48,657 nucleotides of DNA from JBGRPZ01 sp041725955. GTDB taxonomy: Bacteria; Bacteroidota; Bacteroidia; Bacteroidales; JBGRPZ01. The stretch lies in NCBI GenBank assembly GCA_041725955.1, contig JBGRQE010000019.1:1-48657 (forward strand), read 5' to 3'. The translations under genes were made by a program, and so were the position numbers. Under the pieces are notes generated by a model. That model made no database searches. It was not told the DNA's origin and saw only the letters and a list, made by a program, of their open reading frames with translations. Positions 35,552 to 45,148 of this stretch are shown piece by piece. Within the stretch, counting starts at the first letter, position 1. Each line of letters starts with the position of its first letter.

Positions 35552-36499
35552 ATGAAAACAAATATATATCAAGTAGCAATAATTGGTGGCGGACCAGCAG
35601 GATTAAGTGCTGCTCTTGTTTTTGGACGCTCCCTCATTAATTCAATAGTCATAAGCGAAGAAAAACCCAGAAATAGAATTACCAAAGCCTCTCATGGATT
35701 TATTACCCGAGATGGAATACATCCAACCAAATTTTTAGAAATAGCAAAAAATGAACTCAAAGCCTATCCAAGTATTCATTACCTTAAAGAAAAAGCAAAG
35801 AAAATTGAAGAACAAAAAGATTTCTTCATTATACATTGCTCTAACAAAACAAAAATATATTGCGAAAAAATAATTATCTCTACAGGTTTAAAAGATAATT
35901 TAGACGCATTAAATATCAAAAACATACATGATTCATACGGTAAAAGCACTTTTGTTTGTCCTCTTTGTGACGGATGGGAATGGCAAGGAAAAGCTCTTGC
36001 GCTAATAGGAGAAAAGTATTCGGTATATGAATATTCAAAAGTGCTCAAAAATTGGTCAGACAACTTAATAGTTTTTACTAATGGACACAAAATTCTTTCA
36101 CCTAGAATGAAACAAGAATTCATGCTAAATAACATATCTTTTTATGAAGAAAAAATAAACGCATTTCATTCAAAAGATGGTAATCTAAACAGCATTGAAC
36201 TTTCAAGCAAAAAATTAATTAAAAGAGATGCAGCCTTTATCCCTCATCAAACAAATAATAACTTTAAAGAAATTATAGGCGTTGACACCATAATTAAAGA
36301 AAACTCTATTTCTGAAAACCAGACAAATCTGCCTTTTCAAACACTAAACTCTCCAAATTACAATTCTAAAATATTTATTATTGGAGATGCAAAAAACGGC
36401 TTCTCCGGACTCACAACTGCGGCAAGTGAAGCTTATCAAACAGCAAAACAAATTATATATGACATGTCTTATGATAAATGGCAAGAGATAAAGCTATAA
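35552..36499 (+). CDS. Thioredoxin-reductase-like NAD(P)/FAD oxidoreductase with CPLC motif
   Basis: A 315-residue flavoprotein with the two-dinucleotide-domain fold: FAD motif IGGGPAGLSAA (residues 11-21), the C-terminal FAD loop IFIIGDAKNG, and a redox motif CPLCDGWEW (Cys136, Cys139) where thioredoxin reductase has CATC. The second dinucleotide-binding loop is ALIGEKYSVYEY, not the usual G-x-G-x-x-A/G, so NAD(P)H use is uncertain. CPxCDG proteins of this type are not standard TrxB, and their partner is often unknown. It is divergent from the ORP-like operon and shares its control region, so it may feed electrons to that system; this is an inference from position. Confidence 0.75.
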   Translation: MKTNIYQVAIIGGGPAGLSAALVFGRSLINSIVISEEKPRNRITKASHGFITRDGIHPTKFLEIAKNELKAYPSIHYLKEKAKKIEEQKDFFIIHCSNKTKIYCEKIIISTGLKDNLDALNIKNIHDSYGKSTFVCPLCDGWEWQGKALALIGEKYSVYEYSKVLKNWSDNLIVFTNGHKILSPRMKQEFMLNNISFYEEKINAFHSKDGNLNSIELSSKKLIKRDAAFIPHQTNNNFKEIIGVDTIIKENSISENQTNLPFQTLNSPNYNSKIFIIGDAKNGFSGLTTAASEAYQTAKQIIYDMSYDKWQEIKL

Positions 36500-36506
36500 T
36501 AATACC

Positions 36507-37934
36507 TTATTTTGAGTTCTTTATTACTGAATTCACGCTAAGTATTTTGACAAATTTTGATTTTCTCATTTTACAGGCCATAGATTTTGCAGTTTGGTCT
36601 ACATTAGGATCTTCGAGTAAATATTTCAATGTTAAACTAAACAAAATAAACAAAACAACACCTTTAACAAAACTAGTTATACTTACACTCAACCACACTC
36701 CATTAAGTTCTAAAAAAGTATATTTCCCCAATAAATAAGCAACAGGAACTCTTAACGCATTATTCAATATACTAATAAATGCAGGAATATAAGTTTTGCC
36801 TAAGCCATTATATGCTCCTGCCGAAATCATTTCAAAGCACATAAAAACCTGAGAAAAAGCTAATATCCGAAGATAATCTCCTCCTAACTTAATACTTTGA
36901 GATTCCGAGAAAAAAAAAGAAAATAAGATTTCAGGTATAAAAAGGAATAATACAGTATTTATAGCTCCTACTAAAACAGCAATTTTAACTCCTGCAAAAT
37001 AAGTTTTTCTAAGACGATTATATTCCATCGCACCATAACAATGACCTACAGCAATTGCCATTGCCTGAGACAAACCTCCTACTAACATATAAGATATTGC
37101 TTCTATCTGAACACCCACTTTTTGCACTGCTAATGCTGTTGGACCCCATAATGCAATTATCTTAGCCAGAAATATATATATTACAATAAAAAGAATTCTT
37201 TGTAAAGAAGCAGGTAAACCCACACCTATAATTTGTTTTAAATGCCTCTTTTCAAATTTGAAATTGCCAAACCTTACTATTTTTTTCACAAAAACATAAT
37301 AAAGTAAAGAAACTGCACTTAATGAAAAACCAACAATGGTGGCCCAAGCAGCTCCTTCTACACCCATCTTAAATCCAAAAATAAAAATCGGATCCAAAAT
37401 GATATTTGCAACAATTCCTATAATACTCGACCGGAAAGATAAAGATGTATAACCATAAGCATTTATTAAACTAACGAAAAACAAATTAATAAAAGAGAAA
37501 AAATAAGCAAATAATGACAACCGTAAAAAAGAGACTGCTGTTTCTTCAACCTCAACATTCCCTATTTCATAAAAAGCAATCAAATGTTCTGCATTTGTAT
37601 AAATAACAGTAAAAAAAACAATTGCCAATAGTACAATAGAGAACAAACCTGAAGAAGAAAAAGAGTGCTGTTCTGATTTATTTCCAGCTCCTACAGATTG
37701 TGAAACTTTAACATTTACTCCCATAGTTATGATGGTCGCAAAAGCCCAGGATAGGTTTAAATAAAAACCAGCTGAACCAACAGCAGCAACTGCATTACTT
37801 CCTAAATGCCCCACCCATACCATATCTACAATATTATAGGCAAGTTGAAATAAATTACTACCTACAATTGGAAAAGCCAGTGCAATAAGATATTTCATTT
37901 CTTTAGACAAAGTAAAATGGGTGAAATATTTCAT
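36507..37934 (-). CDS. MATE-family multidrug efflux transporter
   Basis: A 475-residue transporter of 12 TM segments in two homologous halves. The N-terminal half has FPIVGSNLFQLAYNIVDMVWVGHLGSNAVAAVG, the typical MATE start. The second half contains PASLQRILFIVIYIFLAKIIALWG and GAYNGLGKTYIPA. Such proteins expel cationic compounds using Na+ or H+ gradients; the substrate is unknown. It converges with the flavoprotein gene (7 nt apart). The basic C-terminal tail (KSMACKMRKSKFVKILSV) is longer than usual. Confidence 0.88.
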   Translation of the reverse strand: MKYFTHFTLSKEMKYLIALAFPIVGSNLFQLAYNIVDMVWVGHLGSNAVAAVGSAGFYLNLSWAFATIITMGVNVKVSQSVGAGNKSEQHSFSSSGLFSIVLLAIVFFTVIYTNAEHLIAFYEIGNVEVEETAVSFLRLSLFAYFFSFINLFFVSLINAYGYTSLSFRSSIIGIVANIILDPIFIFGFKMGVEGAAWATIVGFSLSAVSLLYYVFVKKIVRFGNFKFEKRHLKQIIGVGLPASLQRILFIVIYIFLAKIIALWGPTALAVQKVGVQIEAISYMLVGGLSQAMAIAVGHCYGAMEYNRLRKTYFAGVKIAVLVGAINTVLFLFIPEILFSFFFSESQSIKLGGDYLRILAFSQVFMCFEMISAGAYNGLGKTYIPAFISILNNALRVPVAYLLGKYTFLELNGVWLSVSITSFVKGVVLFILFSLTLKYLLEDPNVDQTAKSMACKMRKSKFVKILSVNSVIKNSK

Positions 37935-38111
37935 AAATTTGTTAATTCTTTCCTTTTCATTCTAAATGATAATAAATGCTAAAAATCAATATTACTTTAG
38001 AAACCAAACTATTTAATAATAAGTTCAAGCATTATTTGAGGTTTATCTTACTAAAGAAACTTTTGAAAAAATTTAAAGCAAGAAAGGAAAAAACAAATAC
38101 TAATTTTCACT

Positions 38112-38119
38112 TAAATTTG
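38112..38119 (+). promoter_or_regulatory. -7 box upstream of the Tet-type MFS gene
   Basis: TAAATTTG matches TAnnTTTG 26 nt before the ATG at 38145. No clear -33 element. Confidence 0.5.
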
Positions 38120-38144
38120 CGCTCTTACAAAAAAACAAAAAGCA

Positions 38145-39374
38145 ATGACTAAGAAACATCATGCTTCACTGGGATTTATATTTATCACAGTGTTAATTGA
38201 TATTATTGGAATTGGTATTATCATTCCCGTAATTCCAACATTATTAGAAACATTATCAGGTAAAGGATTAAGTGAAGCCTCTCAATGGGGTGGTTTTCTG
38301 CTTTTTTCATATGCTATTATGCAATTTATTTTTGCTCCAATAATGGGAGAATTAAGTGATCGTTTTGGAAGAAGGAAAATATTACTTGGAGCACTCTTTC
38401 TTCTTGGAATAGATTATATTTTTCACGCTTTAGCACCAAATTTAATTTGGCTTTTTATTGGTAGAATTCTTGCGGGTATTGGAGGAGGAAGCTTTACTGT
38501 AGCAACTGCATATGTTGCAGATATTAGTACACCAGAAAAAAAAGCTCAAAACTTCGGAATGATTGGAGCAGCATTTGGTCTAGGATTTATATTAGGGCCA
38601 GTAATTGGAGGTGTTTTTAGTGAATTCGGCATTAGAATTCCATTTTACATAGCAGCGGGATTAACACTACTAAATCTAGTTTATGGATTTTTAATTCTGC
38701 CAGAATCATTACCAATAGAAAAGAGAAGAAAATTCAATATTAAAAAGGCCAACCCTATAGGTGCTTTAAAATACTTAAAGAGAAACAAAACTGTTGCCAA
38801 TTTCGCATTAACATATTTCTTTATCTTTTTAGCAAACTTTGCTGTTCAAAGCACATGGTCGTTTTTCACAATGTATCAATTCAAATGGGACAGCCAAATC
38901 GTAGGTTATTCATTGGGTGTTGTAGGTATTATGGTAGCTATAGTTCAGGGTGGTTTAATTAGAGTTTCTCACAAATTTATCGGAACAAACAGATCAATCA
39001 TTCTGGGATATATTTTCACTTTTATTGGACTAATTCTATTTGCCTTAGCAAATAAATCATGGATGATGTTTCTATTTATTATACCTTACTGTATAGGAGG
39101 TATTGCAGGGCCATCCTTGCAAAGTTTAATGTCAAATCTATCTTCAGAAAAAGAACAAGGTAAACTTCAAGGTGGTTTAACTTGCATAATGAGTATAACT
39201 TCTATAATTGGACCTGTATTAATGACAAACACTTTTGCTTTCTTCACTAAAAGTGAAGAAATCCATTTTCCTGGGGCACCATTTATTTTAGGAGCAATAT
39301 TTATTCTAATAAGCCTCTCTATAGTAATACCAACTTTAAAAAAAATTGGGAATATAGAACACAATACAAAATGA
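38145..39374 (+). CDS. TCR/Tet-family MFS exporter (TetA-like)
   Basis: A 409-residue 12-TM MFS protein with the tetracycline-exporter hallmarks: IDIIGIGIIIPVIPTLL in TM1, PIMGELSDRFGRRKILLG (motif A, about residues 65-82), GRILAGIGGGSFTVATAYVADIS, and GLGFILGPVIGG (motif C, antiporter signature) in TM5. It is homologous to TetA proteins, but sequence alone cannot separate a true drug exporter from a housekeeping homologue. A Tet(M)-like GTPase gene lies 2.9 kb away on the other strand. It converges with the cation antiporter (5 nt gap). Confidence 0.85.
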   Translation: MTKKHHASLGFIFITVLIDIIGIGIIIPVIPTLLETLSGKGLSEASQWGGFLLFSYAIMQFIFAPIMGELSDRFGRRKILLGALFLLGIDYIFHALAPNLIWLFIGRILAGIGGGSFTVATAYVADISTPEKKAQNFGMIGAAFGLGFILGPVIGGVFSEFGIRIPFYIAAGLTLLNLVYGFLILPESLPIEKRRKFNIKKANPIGALKYLKRNKTVANFALTYFFIFLANFAVQSTWSFFTMYQFKWDSQIVGYSLGVVGIMVAIVQGGLIRVSHKFIGTNRSIILGYIFTFIGLILFALANKSWMMFLFIIPYCIGGIAGPSLQSLMSNLSSEKEQGKLQGGLTCIMSITSIIGPVLMTNTFAFFTKSEEIHFPGAPFILGAIFILISLSIVIPTLKKIGNIEHNTK

Positions 39375-39379
39375 ATCCA

Positions 39380-40531
39380 TTATACAGCCATCAAAAACTC
39401 TTTGATGGCTTTTACTCCTTGTGCTAATACATTATCTCCTCCAGCAGAGAAAGATGCTGAACCTATGGAATACAAGATAAAAACGACATATAAAATAGTT
39501 AAATAAAGCGCATGTCGCTTTGTTAAGCTTTTTGCAAAATAAAATATTCCAACAGAAATTATAGTCACTGCCAACAGAATTATCCGAATATCAATTAAAG
39601 AAGCACCTGCCTCTCCAAAATAAATTTCCTGATCAGTTACAAGCAAAAATATAGCTAGTGGAAGCCCCATACTAATGGATATATCAAAAATATTTGATCC
39701 CAAAACATTAGAAATAGCATCCTCATAATTGCCTTTTCGTGCATCCTTCATGGAGATTATGGCATCTGGAACACTACTAGCAGCGGCAACTAAGACTAAA
39801 GCTATTATTAAAGGATTAATACCTAAACTATACGATATCCCATTACATCCTTCTACCAACCCAGCACAGGCAACAGCAATTATTAAAGTTGCTATTATCA
39901 ACAAATTCCAACTTCTTAATCCACGTCGACTCTTTTTGCTATATAAATATTTTAAGAACCAAGAACTCTGTTGTTGATCTCCCTCAATAATTCCATTTTC
40001 ATTATTTCCAGGAGTTTTTTTCATAGTAAACAAAGTGTAAGCCAAGTAAATAATATAAAAAAGAGTAAAAGCCCATCCATGCCATTGAGAGATAACATCA
40101 TCTGAAACTAATACTATCAATAGCACTTCACCAACAATTAAAAAAAGACCATCTCTTAGAACAACTTTCTTATCAATTTTAATTTCTTTTATTCCTTTTC
40201 CAGACAAAATGACTACTAAGATCACCAAAATAGGTATAACAATACTATTAAAGATAGCAGAACCTGTATTCCCCCCAATTCCAGCAGCTAATCCTCTCCC
40301 CAACTCTTCTTTACTAGCTAGGATTAGGAAAAAGGCTGTAGTCAATAATTCAGGCATTGAAGAAGCTATTGCATTAAGTGTAGCTCCTTTTACTCCATCA
40401 CTTAAATTTCTTCCTAGATAGTCTGTAGAAGCCTCAAATATATCACAAGCCTTTGCTATGATTATTGAACATATAACCATCAATAGCAAACCTCCCCAAA
40501 ATGAATTGAAAACAGAATGTATAAGCTCCAT
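39380..40531 (-). CDS. CaCA-family Na+/Ca2+ (or cation) antiporter
   Basis: A 383-residue membrane protein with the inverted alpha repeats of the calcium/cation antiporter superfamily: first repeat LNAIASSMPELLTTAF with GGNTGSAIFNSIVIP, second repeat AAASSVPDAIISMKDARKGN with SNVLGSNIFDISISMG. These carry the acidic and polar residues that bind Na+ and Ca2+. About ten or eleven TM segments are predicted. It has a longer acidic cytoplasmic loop (about residues 170-200, KKTPGNNENGIIEGDQQQ) in the middle. It probably exports Ca2+ in exchange for Na+. Confidence 0.88.
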   Translation of the reverse strand: MELIHSVFNSFWGGLLLMVICSIIIAKACDIFEASTDYLGRNLSDGVKGATLNAIASSMPELLTTAFFLILASKEELGRGLAAGIGGNTGSAIFNSIVIPILVILVVILSGKGIKEIKIDKKVVLRDGLFLIVGEVLLIVLVSDDVISQWHGWAFTLFYIIYLAYTLFTMKKTPGNNENGIIEGDQQQSSWFLKYLYSKKSRRGLRSWNLLIIATLIIAVACAGLVEGCNGISYSLGINPLIIALVLVAAASSVPDAIISMKDARKGNYEDAISNVLGSNIFDISISMGLPLAIFLLVTDQEIYFGEAGASLIDIRIILLAVTIISVGIFYFAKSLTKRHALYLTILYVVFILYSIGSASFSAGGDNVLAQGVKAIKEFLMAV

Positions 40532-40683
40532 CTTTTATTTTTTTTCCTCAACCAACAATGTTAATAAAAACTTGTGCCCTTAAATTAAAATGAATCGTAA
40601 AAATATTGGCTGCAAATATATTCTAAAGAATTAAAGAAATATAATTATTCTACACCAGTTAACGAAATTTATAAAAGACTTTA

Positions 40684-40691
40684 TACATTTG
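40684..40691 (+). promoter_or_regulatory. -7 box upstream of the unknown secreted protein gene
   Basis: TACATTTG matches TAnnTTTG, 35 nt before the ATG at 40726. Confidence 0.5.
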
Positions 40692-40725
40692 CCCGAACCA
40701 AATTTTGAAAATACAAAGCAGAAAC

Positions 40726-42240
40726 ATGAATAAGATTTTTTTTAAATTTAGTATTCTAATAATTTTGACATTTAGCTTTTGCGAGAACTTAAGTGCCAGT
40801 AAATTCAACTTTCGATTTATTTACGGTCTTGGAACTAATAAGGAGGAAAAAGCTTTAATTTTCTACGAATTAATTGATAAATCAGGGAAAGCATATGACA
40901 AAATTCCTATTAGTATACAAAATAGGGGAACAGCAACAATTAAGATAAGAAAAAGCAGAATAAAAGAAATTCATTTCTCCGGATATTTTCTCAGTAATGA
41001 TAATAAAGAAAGAAGAAAAATACTTTCAATTTCAAAAAATGTTTATCAATTAGCTAAAGGATCTAAAACAAACAATATTGTCCCTATAACTGCAGCAGAA
41101 GAAATAACAGATAGCTTTAGTAATATTCCTGATATACTAAATGATTTATCCGAAAAGAGGTATGTAGATATACTCAACAAAGCTTCTCATGATGGAAATT
41201 TTCGTTTGTCAAATGTTTATCCCGTTGGAAAATTTATTCTTTACAACCCCAAAACTAAAATATCAAAAGACGTTTTAACTTTTGATGAAGAAAGCAGCTA
41301 TTTTATAGAATCCTCAAAAAGTATTTATGATGAATACTTATTAAGAAAAGATGCCGGTATAAATATTAATCTAAAATACAAAAGGCTGATGGGCTTAAAT
41401 ACAAAAAGCCATAAACAGCAATTTATTAAATTCATTGTACAAATAGATACCATGCAAATTATTCACTGGCAATCTAAAACATCTGAAATGGAATTTTTGT
41501 ACAATAAGGCTCAAAATGGCAGACTTCAATATTTATTCAAAGAACTAAAAAGAAATCCCAATGCCAAACTATACTTCTTGAGTTCTTGTATTCGAATAAA
41601 AGATTTTAGTTTATTTAGTCAAATCGGAGATTCAATAGGCACAACTAAAGACGTAAATGTAGCAATTCCGAATAATTCAACACATATTGCAATAAAAAGT
41701 GGTATTGTATACTCTTCTGCCGAAGGAAAGACAAATGTGAATAAAACAAGTCTCTTTTATACTGGATTTGGGGTAAGAGATTATACCTTTTTCGTAAGAA
41801 ATATGCTCGACGATATAAATTTAAAGGAGCAAATTTATTATACTGAAAACCAAAAAAACATTATCTCCGATAAAATATTGAGCTTATTTAAGGATATACA
41901 AAAGGTAGATACAACACTAATTGATTTTAGTTCACCCGAAATAATTGTACGCTTCTTTGAAAATATAAGTGAAAGACAAATACAAAATATTCCTGACACC
42001 ATTAATGAAGATGAAAAACTAAAACTACAACAGCTTAATCAAAATACAGAATTTTATAATGCTGCACTATCTACTTTAAAAGAAACTATAAACGACTATA
42101 AAGAGCAAAAAGAATATTTGAGTTTACTTGTTCATGAACAATCAAATCTAGATGATAAAAGTATAACTCAATTCATCCCTCCAAAAGAAACAAAAATAGA
42201 ATCAAAAGTTATTGAGAAAGCTTTAGTAGGCTCAAATTAA
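40726..42240 (+). CDS. Secreted protein of unknown function
   Basis: About 504 residues beginning with a signal peptide (MNKIFFKFSILIILTFSFCENLSAS). No family is recognised. The N-terminal part (about 25-110) looks beta-rich, the middle mixed alpha/beta, and the last 120 residues strongly helical and charged (about 385-500, with KLQQLNQNTEFYNAALSTLKETINDYKEQKEYLSLL as a probable coiled coil). One Cys remains after the signal peptide, in a CIRIKD segment. The product is probably periplasmic or outer-membrane associated. A TTG upstream at 40705 extends the frame, but the ATG at 40726 begins the signal peptide. A strong terminator follows. Confidence 0.75.
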   Translation: MNKIFFKFSILIILTFSFCENLSASKFNFRFIYGLGTNKEEKALIFYELIDKSGKAYDKIPISIQNRGTATIKIRKSRIKEIHFSGYFLSNDNKERRKILSISKNVYQLAKGSKTNNIVPITAAEEITDSFSNIPDILNDLSEKRYVDILNKASHDGNFRLSNVYPVGKFILYNPKTKISKDVLTFDEESSYFIESSKSIYDEYLLRKDAGININLKYKRLMGLNTKSHKQQFIKFIVQIDTMQIIHWQSKTSEMEFLYNKAQNGRLQYLFKELKRNPNAKLYFLSSCIRIKDFSLFSQIGDSIGTTKDVNVAIPNNSTHIAIKSGIVYSSAEGKTNVNKTSLFYTGFGVRDYTFFVRNMLDDINLKEQIYYTENQKNIISDKILSLFKDIQKVDTTLIDFSSPEIIVRFFENISERQIQNIPDTINEDEKLKLQQLNQNTEFYNAALSTLKETINDYKEQKEYLSLLVHEQSNLDDKSITQFIPPKETKIESKVIEKALVGSN

Positions 42241-42246
42241 AAACTT

Positions 42247-42288
42247 CTCCGAGAAATAATTATCTTTAAATTTCTCGGAGTATTTTTA
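42247..42288. terminator. Terminator between convergent genes
   Basis: CTCCGAGAAA and TTTCTCGGAG form a 10-bp perfect stem with a 14-nt loop, followed by TATTTTTA on the plus strand; it ends against the minus-strand stop codon at 42286. Confidence 0.75.
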
Positions 42289-44262
42289 TATTTTCCTGTC
42301 ATTAGCTCTGAAAGCTCCTCTATTATGTAAAATCCACTGACTTCTATCCAATGGATTAACACCTTTATAAGGTCTGGGTATAGCATTTTTATCTTCACAT
42401 ATATCATATCCCAACAATTTCATCTTTAACTTTCCCTTTCCCGAGGTTAGCATTCCAAATTTCACTGCAAAATCAACAGAAGTAGATACAGGTACTTTCC
42501 CTTTCATCTGAAATGAATTATTTTCAAATGAAGGCGCATCAAAACTTGCTCTCATTGCATTTAATTCACTAACAACACTCCCCAAACAATACTCCTCTGC
42601 TTTTATTTCAAAACTTTGTATAGGTTCCAAAAAAGACGTATTTGCTTTTGTTAAAGCATCCATTATTGCCATAGGAGTAGCTAATATAAAATCTCCAGGG
42701 CGAGAATGCACTTCATGATCTTCGCCATCTACTAATGTTATCTTTAAATCGGTCACTTCCCAGCCTTTAACTCCCTGTTTCAATGACTTCTCAATAGTTC
42801 TTTCTATTTCATTTTGATATTTAGCAGCAATTTTATTCACTCCCACCTCTGATTTATAAACGATACCAGAATCTAATTCCCCAGGTTCAATTAAGAAAGA
42901 GACTACAGCCCAGCAAGGTTTTGGCATAGTATATCGAGCAGTTCCAACTGCCTTTGAAGAAGGAGTCTCTTTATAAATAACTGTTGGGTTTACAAAAGAA
43001 GCTCCAATACCAAATCGATCATAAATATGTTGTTCTAAAACTTCCTTTTGAATATTTCCAAGTAGATTTACCTGAAATTCCTTATAATCCTTAAACCATT
43101 GAAAATTTAGTTTTGGGTTTTCTAAATTTAACAAACTTAATGCTTCAGCCAACTGCGAATAGTCCTTCTCTTCATTAGCTTCAACTTTATATTCTAAGAC
43201 AGGCAACTGCATATTACATAATGTTCTGTTGGGAACACCTATTATATCTGCAATTTGAATATCTGGAACTCCAGTAATTATACCAATATCTCCAGCGAAT
43301 AATTCTCGGACATCTTCCAGCTTATTAAGATGTTTTTTCTTTAATTGGGCAACCTTTTGTTCTTTTTTCTGACTTGAATTATAAAATACATCCTTTGGTT
43401 TTAAACTTCCACTAAAAATACGAATAAAGGCTATCCGCCCTAGTGTATCATGATGCTCAACTTTAAAAACCAATGCAGACAAATCCTTACTTTCTTGTTC
43501 TTCTGCTATAGCAAAAGAAGACAAAAAGCTCAAAAATTCATCTATACCAATCCCATTCTTTGCAACACCTAAATAAAGAGGAACTAATTTTTGAGTTTTA
43601 CAACTATCAATCACAATGTCATTGATTTCATTTTCAGCCCATTGCTGCCCCTCTAAATATTGCTCCATCAACATATCATCTGATTCAGCAATCATTTCCA
43701 TGTTAAAAGTGATTAAATCTCTTTGTTCATCAGATTTTAAATCGAAAGACATAACATTAGCCTTTGCATTAGCCTCATTTAAAGGAAAGTTTTTACAAAA
43801 AACACAAAGACCTAACTCTTTAGTGATTTCTTCCAAAATAGATAAATAATCAGAACCTTTACGATCAATTTTATTTAAAAAAACAACAAAGGGAATTTGC
43901 ATTTCTTTTAATTGATCAACAATATTATAAGTATGTCCCTGAACACCTTCAACAGCGGAAATAACTAATACTGCCAAATCCATTACCATTAAAGATCTTT
44001 CAACCTCAGCACTAAAATCAATATGTCCAGGAGTATCTATCAGATTAAATTCAACATTATTCCATGCAAAATGAACAGATGATGAAAAAACAGAAATCCC
44101 TCTTTCCTTTTCAATATTTAAAGAATCTGTAATTGTAGACCCCTTATCAACATTACCCAACACCTTACTCGCATTAGCATAATACAAAAACTGCTCTGTT
44201 AATGTAGTTTTTCCCGCATCAACATGGGCCAGTATTCCTATATTTATTTTTCCTTTATTCAT
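42286..44262 (-). CDS. Tet(M)/Tet(O)-like ribosomal-protection GTPase (EF-G family)
   Basis: A 658-residue translation GTPase. G1 is AHVDAGKT (residues 12-19), G3 DTPGH (76-80), G4 NKID (130-133), followed by domains II-V of EF-G type. Short overall length, the VDKGSTITDSLNIEKERGIS switch I region and the domain IV RPGDFILATPMAIMDAL and C-terminal PLDRSQWILHNRG segments place it in the tetracycline ribosomal-protection group, which removes tetracycline from ribosomes. It diverges visibly from Tet(M), so it may be an intrinsic or unusual member; resistance cannot be concluded from sequence. It converges with the unknown secreted protein. Confidence 0.8.
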   Translation of the reverse strand: MNKGKINIGILAHVDAGKTTLTEQFLYYANASKVLGNVDKGSTITDSLNIEKERGISVFSSSVHFAWNNVEFNLIDTPGHIDFSAEVERSLMVMDLAVLVISAVEGVQGHTYNIVDQLKEMQIPFVVFLNKIDRKGSDYLSILEEITKELGLCVFCKNFPLNEANAKANVMSFDLKSDEQRDLITFNMEMIAESDDMLMEQYLEGQQWAENEINDIVIDSCKTQKLVPLYLGVAKNGIGIDEFLSFLSSFAIAEEQESKDLSALVFKVEHHDTLGRIAFIRIFSGSLKPKDVFYNSSQKKEQKVAQLKKKHLNKLEDVRELFAGDIGIITGVPDIQIADIIGVPNRTLCNMQLPVLEYKVEANEEKDYSQLAEALSLLNLENPKLNFQWFKDYKEFQVNLLGNIQKEVLEQHIYDRFGIGASFVNPTVIYKETPSSKAVGTARYTMPKPCWAVVSFLIEPGELDSGIVYKSEVGVNKIAAKYQNEIERTIEKSLKQGVKGWEVTDLKITLVDGEDHEVHSRPGDFILATPMAIMDALTKANTSFLEPIQSFEIKAEEYCLGSVVSELNAMRASFDAPSFENNSFQMKGKVPVSTSVDFAVKFGMLTSGKGKLKMKLLGYDICEDKNAIPRPYKGVNPLDRSQWILHNRGAFRANDRKI

Positions 44263-44321
44263 TTATCACAAAATAATTTATCTGTATTACCCTTTATAAA
44301 TCAAATATTTTAGAAAAAACA

Positions 44322-44352
44322 TTGAATTTACTAGATAAAATCACTATATTTA
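44322..44352 (+). promoter_or_regulatory. Possible promoter of the 229-residue unknown gene
   Basis: TTG (44322-44324) and TATATTTA (44345-44352, one mismatch to TAnnTTTG) are separated by 20 nt. Weak match only. Confidence 0.3.
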
Positions 44353-44458
44353 ATACAAAGAAAATATTACCGAAAATGTCAGCTAAAGAAAGCTAAATAG
44401 ATTCTTTAACTTTCCACCTACACCCTCAACCTACAATAAAGAAACAAAAAAACTACTT

Positions 44459-45148
44459 ATGAAAGAAAAAGTAAGCGCTATAAAAAATGGCTTAGACCCG
44501 TTTTATAACTCTTTCTTAGAATACCTACCCTTTGATAACTCTAGGTTATTTTTTCACAAAAGAGCAATTGAACTAGCATCACCTAACTTAAGCACACGCC
44601 ATTTAAGGTATGTATATGAATGCATAATACAGTACATTAAATCACAATACATCAATTCTAATATTCAAATAGAAGATTTTTCCATTTTTTACCAATCTGT
44701 ACAAAAAGAAAAAAATCTAATACAAAGAATATCAAATAAAAAAATAGATAGTTTTGATGATTGGTACTTACTAGAAAGTCTATTCTCAAATATTAAAATT
44801 ACAATAAACGAAACATATCTTGTAATTCAAGCAAGAATTCTCTCTCAGATATTACCAAATCTTTGCCCTCCAATAGATATAAGTCATGGCAAACATTTCT
44901 TTCTAAAAAAAACATTTGAAGAAAAAGACATATATAATCAGGTTAAAGAGTACACTAAACTTATTACAGAATTTTATGCTCCTTTAGCAAAAGAAAAACT
45001 TGTTCAACATTTTTTCAATAAATATAAAAAAACCACTACTTGGAATACCAGTTATCCTCGATTTTTAAATCACTTAGTAATTGGTTGTGTCATATACAAC
45101 AAAAAAGACCCTGAAGAACATCGCCCCTTAATCGAAGCCGTTATTTAA
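44459..45148 (+). CDS. Unrecognised 229-residue protein
   Basis: An open frame with coding-like composition, no signal peptide and no TM segment, hence cytoplasmic. It is largely helical, with FDDWYLLESLFSNIKITINETYLVIQA in the middle and a basic C-terminal half (KEKLVQHFFNKYKKTTTWN). No family motif is recognised. Its stop codon overlaps the minus-strand LytTR gene by 4 nt (45145-45148), so the two are convergent. The start at ATG 44459 follows an AAAAACTACTT leader without SD. Confidence 0.65.
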   Translation: MKEKVSAIKNGLDPFYNSFLEYLPFDNSRLFFHKRAIELASPNLSTRHLRYVYECIIQYIKSQYINSNIQIEDFSIFYQSVQKEKNLIQRISNKKIDSFDDWYLLESLFSNIKITINETYLVIQARILSQILPNLCPPIDISHGKHFFLKKTFEEKDIYNQVKEYTKLITEFYAPLAKEKLVQHFFNKYKKTTTWNTSYPRFLNHLVIGCVIYNKKDPEEHRPLIEAVI

